Origin: Sweltsa coloradensis
Taxonomy: Eukaryota; Arthropoda; Insecta; Plecoptera; Chloroperlidae
DNA: 64,000 nt
Direction of reading: 5' to 3'
Assembly (NCBI GenBank): GCA_024449915.1
Contig: JAMZAV010005097.1
Location: 1-64,000, forward strand
Every line of letters starts with the position of its first letter. Within the stretch, counting starts at the first letter, position 1. Made by a program: the position numbers and the translations under genes. Under the pieces are notes generated by a model, which was not told the DNA's origin, did no database searches, and worked only from the letters and a program-made list of their open reading frames with translations. This document shows positions 47,854 to 59,724 of this stretch, piece after piece.

Positions 47854-48650
47854 ACTTAGAACGTGATCTTACTTACTTTGGTGTGCTAAAACCGAAAAAC
47901 CATGTTGCCCAAACGTCCGATGGCTCTATCCCCCCCATCCCCCCCCAAAAAAAAAATCAAAAGTTTGACACTTTAATTCATTTACTCGTACTTAAAACGC
48001 GATCTTACTTACTATGGTGTGCTAAAACCGAAAATCGATGTTGCCCAGACGCCCGATGGCTTCATAACCCCCGACCCTCCTTATCTCCCTCCCCCCCCCC
48101 CAACAACAAAAGGTTGACATACATTTTTGTTCGTACTTGATCGCGATCTGACTAACTTTGGTGTGCTAAATCCGAAAATGGATGTTGCCCAGCAGCCCAG
48201 CAGCCCAGATGTTCGATGGCTCTAACCCCCCCCCCCCCCCCTCCAACAACAAAATTTTGACATTTACATACATTTTTGTTCGTACTTGAACGCGATTTGA
48301 CTAGCTTTGGTGTGCTGAAACAAAAAAAACATGTTGCCCGGACGTTCAAAGATTTTAGCCCCCCACTACCCTTACCCCTACCCCCGGCCCCTTACCCCCA
48401 ACAAAAATTTAAAGTTAACATTTGCAAACATTTGTTTATACTTAAAGTTGATCTTACTAACTTTGGTGTGCTAAACCAAAAATAATTTTTTTCCACCTCG
48501 TTGCCTCCACCACCTAAACATCCCCGCAAAAAATTGTGTCTAAATTTGCATGCAACTTTTAAAAAAAAACTGTTAACGTTATCTTAACTTGAGTGAGTAT
48601 TTGCTTTTTAACTTAAAACATGATCTTATTGATTTTGGTTGCTAAATATA
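47854..48650. repeat. Minisatellite, about six units of roughly 120-155 bp
   Basis: Each unit carries ACTTTGGTGTGCTAAA, most carry ATGTTGCCC, then a C-rich run, an A-rich run and TTTGTTCGTACTT-like end. Units diverge strongly toward the right. Frames of 141 and 69 codons here are repeat translations that change frame between units. Confidence 0.85.
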
Positions 48651-49680
48651 AATAATTTACATTGAAAGTTTCGATACGCCCCCAAAATTTACCCGTGTAT
48701 TTACCTACTTGAATGTAATCCAAAGGCTCAACGTGACACGAACCCCATCCGTTGCCATTTAGCCATTTTGTGCATTAAAATAGTTAACGCTCACCCCACC
48801 ACAAATGAAGACTCTGTTGCATGCAGAGAAATACACTAATTTGCCTTATGTTAGATGTTAGACATCGCAGCCCTGTGGCTTCATCGACATGTTGAACTTG
48901 AATGGCATCATTGCCAGTGCATTGTCAATTCCTGAAATATCTTTGTAACAGATTATGTTTCCTGCGTCGCAAAACAAATTAATTACAAGTTGCTTAGAAT
49001 GTGTTTCTTGGTGGAGAGTACCGGTACCGGTACAACCTAAGCCCACATGCATAGGTGTCTAAACTTCACCATAAGTTAATGCAAACACTACATCTTGACA
49101 CAGAGTTCATATTTTCGATTGACTTATTTTCTGAAAACTATCCTCCTACTTATAGGTGAATGAATGCATGTGTTGACTGATTTTGGGGTGCACTCAATGC
49201 TCTTTCACTTATTTCATGTGACACCTGCGTTTAGAAGTTTTTAGTCATCTCATGCCTGCTATCTTTGACCATTGACATTATCGGGCTGACTGAACTGCTA
49301 GTGCATGATAGACCTTTCGTTGGGATCTCGTTGTGTCATTAATTTTTGTCTCCTCTCGTTTTTTGGCATTAGATACGTTTCACAACCACAATCGTCACCC
49401 ATTTGTTGACGGTACAAATAAATTAATATTATATATTTTTCATCTCGGTTTTGATTCTATTACAAAGATATTTCTTATTCTTTGAAGAACTGAGTGTATC
49501 TTTCCACGCAGAATCCTGAGACAAAAATTGGTTGAATCTTGCATCGTAAGTGCAACTTACTTACTAACCATGCCATTGCGTTGTCGCCATATTTATTATT
49601 TTATTGTTCTTCTGTACTTTGCGACAAAAGAAAAGTAAACATATCAGGTGGTTTTTCAATTTCTTTGAACTGGAAACAAC
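48651..49680. other. Intergenic stretch, nothing recognised
   Basis: No repeat or frame is supported. 49020-49035 contains three ACCGGT-like words. Confidence 0.45.
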
Positions 49681-49685
49681 CACGC

Positions 49686-49730
49686 TGAGATGGATTTTGT
49701 AATTTCCGGATTGATTTCCATATAATTTGA
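49686..49730 (+). repeat. 5'-truncated SINE family 2 copy
   Basis: CGCTGAGATGGATTTTGTAA then TTTCCGGATTGATTTCC matches the tail part of the copy at 18876 (minus) almost base for base, without a tRNA head. Confidence 0.65.
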
Positions 49731-50078
49731 GGTGGTATTTTGCTTTGTCTGCGATTAGGTCTATGAAACCACAGAGTCGTACGCTCATTACAGGCTGCAT
49801 TTTGGAATCATTTAATATGCTACTGCTCATACCGCACGTCTGAACTTCGATTAAACTTTTATCGGCATTACTTTGCCCAAAACATACAAGCTGCGTCATC
49901 AAACTTCGATTCCTCATTTTTTTTTAAAAGCTGTTTTGACTTTATTACACGGCTCAGGGGCTGAAATATTATCGTTGTCACTACAGCTTCTTACAATAGA
50001 ACACGACGTTTAATCGCAAGCCGATTAATATGGCTTTTGTTATGCTACAACGTAGGCCTACATAGTCGCCTTGAAGAG

Positions 50079-50262
50079 AACTAGGGAAACGTCAAAGTCG
50101 TTGTTAAACGAGTGAGTGAGCCATGTGTATAGTACCCGGTATCATTCCCCATACTGGGCTAGATCCAGCCTTAGGAATATGGGAGAAAAGGCGATGTTCC
50201 CAGGTACTCAACACTTGGCTCACACACTCGTTTAACATCGACTTTGGCGTTTTCTTAGTTTA
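50079..50262. mobile_element. Short palindromic MITE
   Basis: AACTAGGGAAACGTCAAAG and TTGTTAAACGAGTGAGTGAGCC at the left are inverted at the right (GGCTCACACACTCGTTTAAC, GACTTTGGCGTTTTC). Arms of about 45 bp differ at a few places. There is no coding capacity. Confidence 0.75.
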
Positions 50263-50404
50263 AATTGAACATTTAAAATGCGAATCGTGTTCAAAACATA
50301 TTAGAGTGAAACATTAACAAATTTCCAAGATAAAACAAAATCACCTAATTTTTATTTCCCATTTCACATCCCTCAAAAATAATATGTAGGTGTAAAAATA
50401 TAAA

Positions 50405-50505
50405 AAAGTTCAAAACTAACGGGTATCGAACCCCTACCCTCCGTGCGGTAGGCTACATGCTTACCACTATGCCATGCCAGCCACGTAGATCTCGTCCCGC
50501 TAGCT
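50405..50505 (-). repeat. tRNA-derived SINE
   Basis: The minus strand shows TGGCATAGTGGTAAGCATG as an A box and GGGGTTCGATACCC as a B box, then a T-rich stretch. Confidence 0.6.
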
Positions 50506-50599
50506 GCTACTAAACAAATGGTATCGATATTTTAAAAAATCAGGGATTAAATCGCAATGGATCTAGCTGATTTTGTTAACAGTTCTCATTAAACTCGTG

Positions 50600-50745
50600 C
50601 CGAATGTCTGTTTAAAATTTCAGCGCAATCTGTTCAGCGGTTCGGCTGATTTACGACGTACAGACAGACAGAATCACAGAATGAGAGCCGTTTGTGTTGA
50701 ATGGAGACACTCAGTCGCTCCGCTCCCTCGTTTAATTAGGCGCCT
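50600..50745. repeat. Dispersed repeat ending CGCTCCGCTCCCTCG
   Basis: It shares GAATCACAGAATGAGAGC, GTTGAATGGA and CAGTCGCTCCGCTCCCTCG with 23275-23350 and extends further left (TTCAGCGGTTCGGCTGATTT). Confidence 0.6.
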
Positions 50746-52890
50746 AGCAGAGGAGTTACAGAAAGTGATTTTGATAATTTTGCATCCCATTTTTAACTCG
50801 GAAGGAATTTGTTCTCATCGCAACCAAAATTGGTATGAGTTGTCAGGTACCTAAATAGCTCTGATTATGACGTATTTAAAGTTCATTTGACGTTTCATGG
50901 CGGCTTGGAAACACCTTAAAAACGCCAAAATCGTGGCTTTTTTATGAAGTACCTGCGTGTACAGCTACCTATGGCGGGCACCTAGGTAATAGGTTTTGTG
51001 AAATAAAATCTTCTAGAAGACAACCTCATTGCCTACTACTTTTATTGTGTGAATTTGGTTGAAATAACAAATCCAATGACTATATTTTGAGTCTTTATCT
51101 AAAGTTTTGTCGAATATATTAAATCCATGACAAAACCTTCAGTAAGGATTTTAATGTGTGGGTTTTGATCCAGGTGCATACCAATTTATAGTTGCGATGC
51201 GAACTACGTGAGAAACCTCTATCGGCGAATGATATTATTACATAACATGATTCTTGTGCGCTTAAACGTAAGTCAACAGATTTTCGACAACATGCTCGAA
51301 GCTTCATGGTCCTACAGATTGAAATAATAACCTTTTTCTGCCATGATTGAGTTATACCTTATCAAGCGTGACCTATTTACTAAATATTTAGAACAAAATA
51401 AGACAATCGTCAAACATTTTTGTGCCAATAGAAAAACGTTTACCAAATTATATTGAAAAAATACAAAATTTGACCTTCATTGACCTCTGCTGGCCACAAA
51501 ATTAATTCTGAACAATTGATTTTTTTTTTTGAAGACCCTTAAATAATCTTTGAATACAAACTATGCTTACTAAGTTTAAAACTATATTTTTTTAAAATTC
51601 AATTTTATTACATTTTCATTTAGGGGATGATTAGACCCACCCACTCTATGGGGATTTTAGGAGATTCTTTATGGGTTATTAAGTGCTTTTTTCTTTTTTA
51701 ATCCAATGATACCAAATTCGCTTCTGTTGCAATTTGTCTATAGGTTAAGCCTCAAATTTACGGATAGTCCCCGGACTAGTAGCGGCGAGAGTCCGAGAGT
51801 AACAATCACCAACTAGTATTAAAAATTATCTCACAAGAGCTTTTAAGGAATTTTCGATTTTTCAATTGCATCTTATTCAGCTGAGTGTACGTTAACTGAT
51901 CGGCGAGTATCAACAGCCTATCTCATCAATGCTATGTTGTACAGTGTTAAATAACGTCCTACTTATCAGCTATTCTTTGTGTTTGAACTTAATTTTAAAC
52001 CAGTTTAACCAGTTTAGCTCAAATTTTGGAATAGCCATATACTCAGACATTTGATTTGTGATAAAAATCAATTTTCAAATCATTTTTATCTTCAAAATAA
52101 CGTTCACCAACTAGGATCCCCTAAATGTCTGCAAATTCGACACATTTACCCAAAGAAATGGGATTTAAGGGTTGAAGTTTTTAAGTCACCGTTAGGCAAC
52201 ATTGGTTTTCGAATTTAGCGTCAAATAAGAAAAGTCATGTTGCCCGCTTTTAACACGAAAACGGCGCACTTTGAACAATTAACATGGAAGTCCCATACCG
52301 AGTGGAAGTAGGCTACAAGTTATCAAGTAATAAATATCGGACACTTGAATTGAATAGCGCTGTAAATGCACAAAACAACTAACAAGTAGTAGGCCTAGAT
52401 TACCAAATTATCTGCTGGAATCAAACTTCACAGGGTCAAAATTTCACAATCACAGCAGCCAGCCATGAGCGGCAGAGGGAGGGGCGCAATGTATTGTCTG
52501 TTCCATGAAAAAGATCTGTGTTTATAATAGAAAAATCCACCTTGGACACAGGAAAAATGGGTAATGAAAAATTGGAACCCTACCCGCAGGCAACGGGTAC
52601 CCGTTGACATCCTTAGCCTCAATGCCCCCACATTTCCTCTTATACTGTCTCGTTCTTCTATTGTAATACACCTGGTCACCACTACCCTCTTTTCCTACAT
52701 GCAGCACAAATCTTTCTAAAAGATCTGAAAATATCTTGAAACAATTCTCAAACATGTAGGTAACTCAATCCCCTGTCTTCTAGTGACTATTCTGCTTCCG
52801 TTCTTACCCATTTACACCTTGCAGTCCCTGAACATCTAATCCATCATGCCCTCGCACCTAGTTGTCTTTACTTTATCCCAAAACTCTCCA
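50746..52890. other. Intergenic stretch, nothing recognised
   Basis: AT-rich, with short frames only. No repeat relationship to the rest of the window was seen. Confidence 0.45.
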
Positions 52891-52894
52891 TTTC

Positions 52895-53050
52895 TCAGTT
52901 AGCGCGTTAGTCTGAGGCATATGGCTTGAGGACGTGGGTTCAAATCCCGCACAAGGCATGGGTGTTTTGTAATCGTTCTTCACCCTCGTCTATCACCAAT
53001 GTCTTGAATAGCCTTGGTGCACTAATATGAAACGTTTAGCAACAGAATTA
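52895..53050 (+). repeat. SINE family 1 copy
   Basis: TTAGCGCGTTAGTCTGAGG (A-box-like), GTGGGTTCAAATCCCGC (B box), GGCATGGGTGTTTTGTAATCG, then CTTGAATAGCCTTGGTGCAC and TAATATGAAACGTTTAGCAA. This is the most complete copy of the family here. Confidence 0.72.
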
Positions 53051-53059
53051 TCACCATTC

Positions 53060-54520
53060 ATTCCTCAGTGCCATCTCAACAATTGGAACCCTACGATCAC
53101 TTGTCCACCCGACTACGGGTCCTCAGACCTGACCCAGACTTCCCCCGGTATTGCTACTAGACTCACATCCAAAGCTCACTCCCCCCCCCCCTCCAGCTTG
53201 TACCCTCAAAAACAAGCCTTTTCTGCTTTCTCCCACATGTTTCGTCCCACCTAGTCATTTTGACCGAGTTTTTATAAAACAGCTTGCAACTTTACATTAC
53301 TCATTTGCAAGTTTTCTATTTTCATTTACCTTCTTAAAATATCTTTGTGAAGTGAACCTGTTACACAAATCGATATAATGTCAAAATTTGCCAAAATAAC
53401 TTAGACCTTTCTAAATGCCCGGTCATTTAGAACGCGGGTGCGACTTTGAACCTTGGAATACATTCAAATTGTCTTTTTAATAAAACATGTTTTATTCAAC
53501 AATATACAGTGTAGTACTAACTTTAATTGCAAGTTTCAACTTCATTGTGTTTCATAACACGTTATATTTTGTATGTAATCTTCCACTGTCTCACGCAATA
53601 CGGCATTATAGCAGTAAATACAGAAGATATCAATGTCTGGTATCATCGTATCATTGTCAGATTCATTATTTCCTTGTTAGCTTCAACAAGCATTGTAAAT
53701 TATATTACAATCGTAGTCAATTTAGTCAATCTAGCAGTTTTGCCAACACAAATTTATGCGGTCAAAAAGTGCTAATGTAACTAACATGTGAGAGACTTAC
53801 CTCGAGTTAATAGTCGTTAACGTCGTTAAGCAACATAAATCATCATCCCCCTCCCCCTCCTACTGCACCCCTGATGTGAGGTGACCAGTACCCTACCTCC
53901 TCATCACCTCCCCCTCCTCCAGACTATTCATTACCCCCCCCCCCCATCATCCTCGGGTCCATGAAAGTCCCTTTGTAAAGTACACAGCACTCTTCCCCAA
54001 CTTGACCTACACAACTTGACATCAAAGATAACCTTATATAACTTGCACACAACTTGACCTACACATTATGGTCATTACTCCTCTCCTACTTTGTACATAG
54101 TCCCTCTCTTTTTTGTAACTAAACAAGTCGATGTTAAATAAATAAACATGACAATACTCCAATCAAATATATTCTAAGTGGGCACAGGCAAATATTACCT
54201 CACTAGCACTGTACCGAGAATACCATTCAACATGGATGGTCGGGTGGTGGATAAACAAGTTTTTACCTTTGTTTTTCCAGGCCAAACAAAGGCACTCTGT
54301 AAATTTTCTTTCCGAAGACTCTTTGTTTTGTGGTACCAAGTGGTAACACTGTCACACAGGTTCATGTGATATGCAAATAACCTAAATGTGTGCAATTGTT
54401 TTGTTTTACAATATGAGCATAAATTGGTCAATCTATACCAAGAAATGCTGAAATTTAATTTGAATAACACCAAAATTGATAATTTTACAGATTTTAAAGA
54501 GAAAAAAAATGCACAATATT
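53060..54520. other. Intergenic stretch with C-rich patches
   Basis: 53180-53190 and 53934-53945 are C runs. A family 1-like tail word (ACGTCGTTAAGCAACATAAA) occurs near 53820. Frames of 63-97 codons show no family motif. Confidence 0.45.
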
Positions 54521-54524
54521 ATTA

Positions 54525-54625
54525 GTGTGGCTCGTTGGTCTTGTGGTTAGAGGCTCTGCTTCCAATGCCGAAGGTCCAGGGTTCGATTCCCGCTCTAGGC
54601 AGAAGTTTTTTAACTTCTGATTTGG
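54525..54625 (+). repeat. tRNA-Gly-like SINE, possibly family 2
   Basis: TTGTGGTTAGAGGCTCTGC, an anticodon-loop-like CTTCCAA, and B box GGGTTCGATTCCC resemble a glycine tRNA. They are followed by AAGTTTTTTAACTTCTGATT, similar to the family 2 tail. Confidence 0.65.
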
Positions 54626-54629
54626 ACTT

Positions 54630-55795
54630 CCAATCAGTTCTTGGCTTAGGAATGTGTAAACGGTGACTTAGTAGCCGCCCAAGCAAATTCTAAGTCAAAG
54701 TCCGCAGGTGGAATCGTGTCCAGCTTGATGATCAGCGTTTCCTACTTAAATATGCCGGTCTCTAGTTGGTCATTGTTCGCTCGTCGATGTTGTCGGCGCC
54801 TACAGGGTTGGCTTGGTCTGCTTTAAATTTAATGTCTCCCACTGAAAATCAGTTATGTGACGGAGTTTATAGACTCTAAATACGAATTTTAATTTATTAA
54901 TTTTATTTATTTGTAGGGCAAAAGGTGTTAACAAACGTACAATTAAACAATTATAAATTAAGCCCTAGTAGGCGTAACTAAAGCCAGCCTCAAATGAGCA
55001 TATCCAAACTTGTTTAATAAGATGCCAAAATAATCGACAAGTCGCAAACGGCTTTTACATATGAAAAATTAAATCTCTTTTATTTGTAAAAAAAAAAAAT
55101 CATTGTAAAATAAAATCGTTGTTTATGCACCTTGGTAACAGTACCGGTAAAGTAAAAAATTCTGAGAACTTATTTAAAAAAACACATTTTGTCTTGAAAA
55201 GACTAATCGGCAAATGCTTTCACATTAATGTTTTATGAGTAATTTGACATGATGAAATTAGCAAAAAAAATGTTTACAATTTTTAACTTGGGGGAAATTT
55301 TTGAAATTCATCACTCTTGATTATTCAACCCTGCAAAATCTCTACTCTACTTCTAAAGAAGAGAGCATTTCTTCAGTAATGGGTAGGAACTAGGAACGGA
55401 ACTTTTTAGTTACGCACTTCAGTCTTTATGTTCGCAGCTTTTAGTTTAAACTCTCATCTTCCAGTTCTGTCCTGATCTTTGTGCTACCTATCTTGCCAAT
55501 CTTTGCCATTCTAAAATAATCAAAATGTCAAAATTCTCTAATTTTTTTTTTACTAAATCACGAGCATTTTTGGAATTAGTAGACAAAATTTGAGTTTTAA
55601 AATCTCCACCTTATATTAATTTGACCTAAGTTCCCTGTAAAGTATCCATTTCCTACTACGATGTCCACAATTTAGTCTTTCATGCCGTTACGTACATTCC
55701 ATATTCTTAGCGAATTTTAGAATAATGTCAACACACCACACATGCTACAATTGCATAAATACAGATGCCAGGTAACAAAATCTATCTACTAAACT
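54630..55795. other. Intergenic stretch, nothing recognised
   Basis: AT-rich, with no supported feature. Confidence 0.45.
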
Positions 55796-55802
55796 ATAAA
55801 TT

Positions 55803-56690
55803 TATCCAAATTTGTATTAATCCTGTCAAATAAGATCTTATATTGACGTTTCGAGGAAAAAACTACGATGTCCCTGAATTTTTGCAGAGACATTCCTTAT
55901 ATAATACTAATCAACATACTAAAACTCCCCTACAATCGGACTGGAGCTTCGGCCGCCATATTGGAAAATGGCGGTCATAAAGTGTTGGTTATCGAATATC
56001 TCCAAATTGGTTGGAGATAGACAAAATTTCTCACTGGCAAAAATATTCACCATTCAATTCCCTACAAAAAGGTGTATTTTATAGTTTTGGTAGGGACAAA
56101 GATTACGTCACAACATCGTGGTTTATATGTTGCTTATTGGAGTACCAGCTAATTTCCTAATTTTCACGCCCGGCATAAAACTATGCCCGATATATCCGTT
56201 ATATAAGAAATTGAATAAAGTACAAAAAAAACTTATGTACGGGGTTCATGAAAGCTTCCATTAGTATTTAAAAAAAATCAGGTCTGCAAAATTGGCTTTT
56301 GCATTTAACTGGAATTTGGGTTTTTCCATTATTGGCATTTCCTAAAAAAATGCCATATTTGACTGTCCATTATTAAGCACTAAATAGCATTGGAGGAAAA
56401 ATTCTTTCTACGCACATTGAAATGACTTTAATAACGATGAGATAACAACCAAAGTTTAAATCCATCCAATATGGGTGGCTGATAATTCCTAATATTCACA
56501 ATATGAATACTGTTTTCGTGCTGTTTTTTCACTCTTTTTATTACATCATTCACTTTGATGTTGTAGATATTAAGAATTATCAGCCATATTGGATTAAAAC
56601 TTTGGTTGTTATCTCATCGTTATTTAAGTCACTTCAATGTGTGTAGAAAGAATTTTTCCTCCAATGCTATTCGGCACCAAAAAGCACACT
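55803..56690 (+). repeat. Left arm of a large inverted repeat
   Basis: It matches 59149-59718 in reverse complement over its whole length once a 281-bp MITE is removed. Landmarks: TTAATCCTGTCAAAT, GGACTGGAGCTTCGGCCGCC, ATCGAATATCTCCAAATTGG, GGAGTACCAGCT and ATGCCATATTTGACTGTCC. Confidence 0.88.
56387..56667. mobile_element. Palindromic MITE nested in the left arm
   Basis: Arms of about 115 bp begin GCATTGGAGGAAAAATTC and are about 90% identical by eye. TA flanks both sides (56385-56386, 56668-56669), suggesting a Tc1/mariner-type mobiliser. The sister arm at 59.17 kb lacks it (GTGCCGAATTTAGTGC runs through), so it is an empty-site comparison. Confidence 0.87.
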
Positions 56691-57515
56691 AGCGCGACCC
56701 TGTTGGCGGAACGTAGAACCCGAGCAGTAGTGATCACTCGGGTAGACACAGCGGCAAATAACGTGGAAGAACGTGTAGATGTAACTAAAAAGTTGAGTTT
56801 TCGGCGTGATACGTTTTGTTTATGGATGTTGAACGCTAGAAATAAAACAAAGAAATATTTGTGCTATGGTTATCACAAGAAAACACATTTTAAATGAAAG
56901 AATAGGCAGGTAAGTGCACCATTAGGCCTAAGTGGACACCTGAAGCAAGGGTTATGTCTCGAATGGTTAACTCATTGGCCTACATTTTTCTTTTAAAAAA
57001 GGGCCTACAACTCTTTACACTTGAATAACAACTTTTAAATAATCGTGATCTCAATTTAAATTTCGGTAGGGCCTACTCTTAATAAAAACATTATTTTTAC
57101 ATTTAAGTCCAGGGATAAAGTCCGAAAACATATAGTCAGATGACAGTGTGGTGTCACCCACTGAGTTTTCCCGTTGTGTTTGATAGATTTTATTTACTTA
57201 TGTTAATTTTTTAATAATTATGCTAATTGTTTTTTTGCCCGTCACCGACACTCGTATTAAATCGCGTTTTACAATTCAGACAATAATTTTAATTCATGTC
57301 TATGCCAAAAGGCTATCACACCGTTCCCAATTGTTACACATACAGGCCTACATAGGCCTACATTCAATTCGTTTTGTAATTAGTGATGGGCTACCTCAAA
57401 ATTACTACACTGCAGTGCGTTTTTATCACGCCAAAAATAAGGCACACTTTGTCGATGATTACAAATTGACAACACCCGGATTTTAGCATAGATGTAGACC
57501 TAATTTATTGACTTT
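56691..57515. other. Interior of the inverted-repeat structure, unassigned
   Basis: 56690-56897 has an open frame ending THFK with a GGCAG|GTAAGT donor-like site at 56908. 57220-57486 has an 88-codon frame. Neither shows a family motif. Confidence 0.35.
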
Positions 57516-57517
57516 TT

Positions 57518-57947
57518 CAGGGAATATGATGAAAATAATACAAGTTGTACTATTGTAATTGCATTACCGCAGGAAAATGTTAAATATTGCACCTTGCACT
57601 TCAGCTGTTCAGTGTTATATCAATTTGTTGCAAAATATTTGTTGATACAATGAACAGACTCCTTTCACTTCAAAAAATTAACATTCTAAATTCAAATTTG
57701 GTAATAATTCCTTGGACCAATACCAATTTTGGCAGGGAATATGATGAAAATAATACAAGTTGTACTAATGTAATTGCATTACCGCGGGAAAATGTTAAAT
57801 ATTGCACCTTGCACTTCAGCTGTTCAGTGTTATATCAATTTGTTGCAAAATATTTGTTGATACAATGAACAGACTCCTTTCACTTCAAAAAATTAACATT
57901 CTAAATTCAAATTTGGTAATAATTCCTTGGACCAATACCAATTTTGG
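57518..57947. repeat. Recent tandem duplication, two 215-bp copies
   Basis: 57518-57732 and 57733-57947 differ at only a few positions (for example GTACTATTG versus GTACTAATG and CCGCAGG versus CCGCGGG). The unit has landmarks GGAATATGATGAAAATAATA and ATGAACAGACTCC. Confidence 0.95.
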
Positions 57948-58010
57948 CGGGCAACTTTACTCATGGTAGGACACACTACTGTAGGACACAATACACTACT
58001 ATATAATAAA

Positions 58011-58757
58011 CTAGGAAAACGCTTAAGTCCCGCCGCGTTGATGGATGAGCGTTTTTGTAAGTTTTTAGTTTGGGTGGGACCACTTTTCCTTTGCAAGTGC
58101 TTTGTGAATGCATTGTAGGCGATTGTTGTCGAGTTTCTAATGTTACTTCTTAATTTATAAACCTCAAAAAACTCGTATCAAAACCTTTATTCTATGGATT
58201 CCGACTAACTTTGTCAACTTTTTCTTTCAAAAGGTACTACATCACCATAACCCTAATGTCTATGTGAAATATGAACGTTGTAGCTCCACATTGGTCAGAA
58301 TCGGCCCAAATGTCACGAAAATATCGCACTAAAAATCGAAAAAAATCGTTAAAGTACGTTTATTTAATGGGTTCTGGTTAACTTTTTCAACTTTTTTTTT
58401 CACAAGGTACTACATCACCATAACCAATTAATGTCCATGTAAAATATGAACTTTGTAGCCCCACCCGTTTGGTCAAAATCGGCCCAAATGTCACGAAAAT
58501 ATCGCACTAAAAATCGAAAAAAAATCGTAAAAGTGCGATATTCATGAGAAATATTTCTTCGATTGTACCCAAAAACGTGACACGTCTAAGTTCAGAGATT
58601 TCGAAGGTCCCCTTCAATTTTCATCAAGATCGCTTATGCCGTTTGCCCGGAATCGTGCGAACAAACAGACAAAAAAAAAAAAAAAAAAACAAACATTGGA
58701 GCTAAATTTTTTGAGGGGTCAGTGAAATTGAAGTTTTCGCTTCGCTCATCCAATAAT
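58011..58757 (-). mobile_element. Helentron/HINE-like element, copy 4 (subfamily B core)
   Basis: The 3' end (CTAG|T at 58011, AACGC/GCGTT stem, CGCTCATCC) is like copy 1, while the core is different: two units of about 180 bp marked GGTACTACATCACCATAACC and AAATATCGCACTAAAAATCG. The right end GTTTTCGCTTCGCTCATCCA matches subfamily B at 11.3 kb. Confidence 0.72.
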
Positions 58758-59148
58758 AATCTGCCTATGAACTTTTTTCTGGATATTCTTACGCTCAAAC
58801 ATAATAATATACCCAAACTATTATGATGATATTATTATAATATTTTACATTTCACCCCTATCCCATTCAGGAATAAAGGTATAGGAAGGTATATCTAGGT
58901 CAATTTTGGCTATAGTTGGCCTACGTACACAATTACGCCTACTTGTGGTTGTAAAAGAGCATAAAAAATGCAAACCGTAGATGAAAATATACATGTGTGC
59001 GAGATAGGTAAATAAGAGTGAACAGATTGGAAGTATTCACCGAATTGTCATAATCGGCGTGACTGACACGTTAGCGCCATATACGCTCCAGCCCGGAATC
59101 ACAATTACGCCAGCCATGTTGTGACGTAGCGGGCCGCCAGTGCTGCGA

Positions 59149-59718
59149 TCTACATGTCGTTTTGGTGCCGAATTTAGTGCTTAAAAATGGACAGTCAAAT
59201 ATGGCATTTTTGAGGAAATGCCAACAATGGAAAAACCCAAATTCCGGGTAAATGAAAAAGACGATTTTGCAGACCTGATTTTTTTAAATACTAATGGAAG
59301 TTCTTATGAACCCCGTACAAAAGTCCGATTTCTTGCGGATTTACCGGGCATTGTTTGATGTCGGGCGTGAAAATTAGGAAACCAGCTGGTACTCCAATAA
59401 GCAACATATAAACCACGATTTTGTGACTTAACCTTTGTTCCAACCAAAACTATAAAAATACACCTTTTTTCGTAGGGAATTGAATGGGGAATATTTTTGC
59501 CATTGAGACATTTTGTCTATCTCCAACCAATTTGGAGATATTCGATAACCAACACTTTTTGGCCGCCATTTTCCAATATGGCGGCCGAAGCTCCAGTCCG
59601 ATTGTCGGGGAGTTTTAATATTTTGATAAGTATTATATAAGGAAGGTCTCTGCAAAAATTCAGCGACATCGCAATTATTTCCTCCAAAAATTCTAATTTG
59701 ACAGGATTATATCTGGAT
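59149..59718 (-). repeat. Right arm of the large inverted repeat
   Basis: It is the reverse-complement partner of 55803-56690, without the nested MITE. It includes GGCCGCCATTTTCCAATATG next to GCGGCC, a small internal palindrome seen in both arms. Confidence 0.88.
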
Positions 59719-59724
59719 GTATTG

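Noticed and set aside
47715..48140. Longest open frame in the window (141 codons)
   Set aside because: It lies mostly in the 125-bp minisatellite, changes frame between repeat units and has proline runs from poly-C. This is not a supported gene.
57587..57868. Open frame of 93 codons
   Set aside because: It spans the junction of two 215-bp tandem copies and reads the same sequence in different frames.
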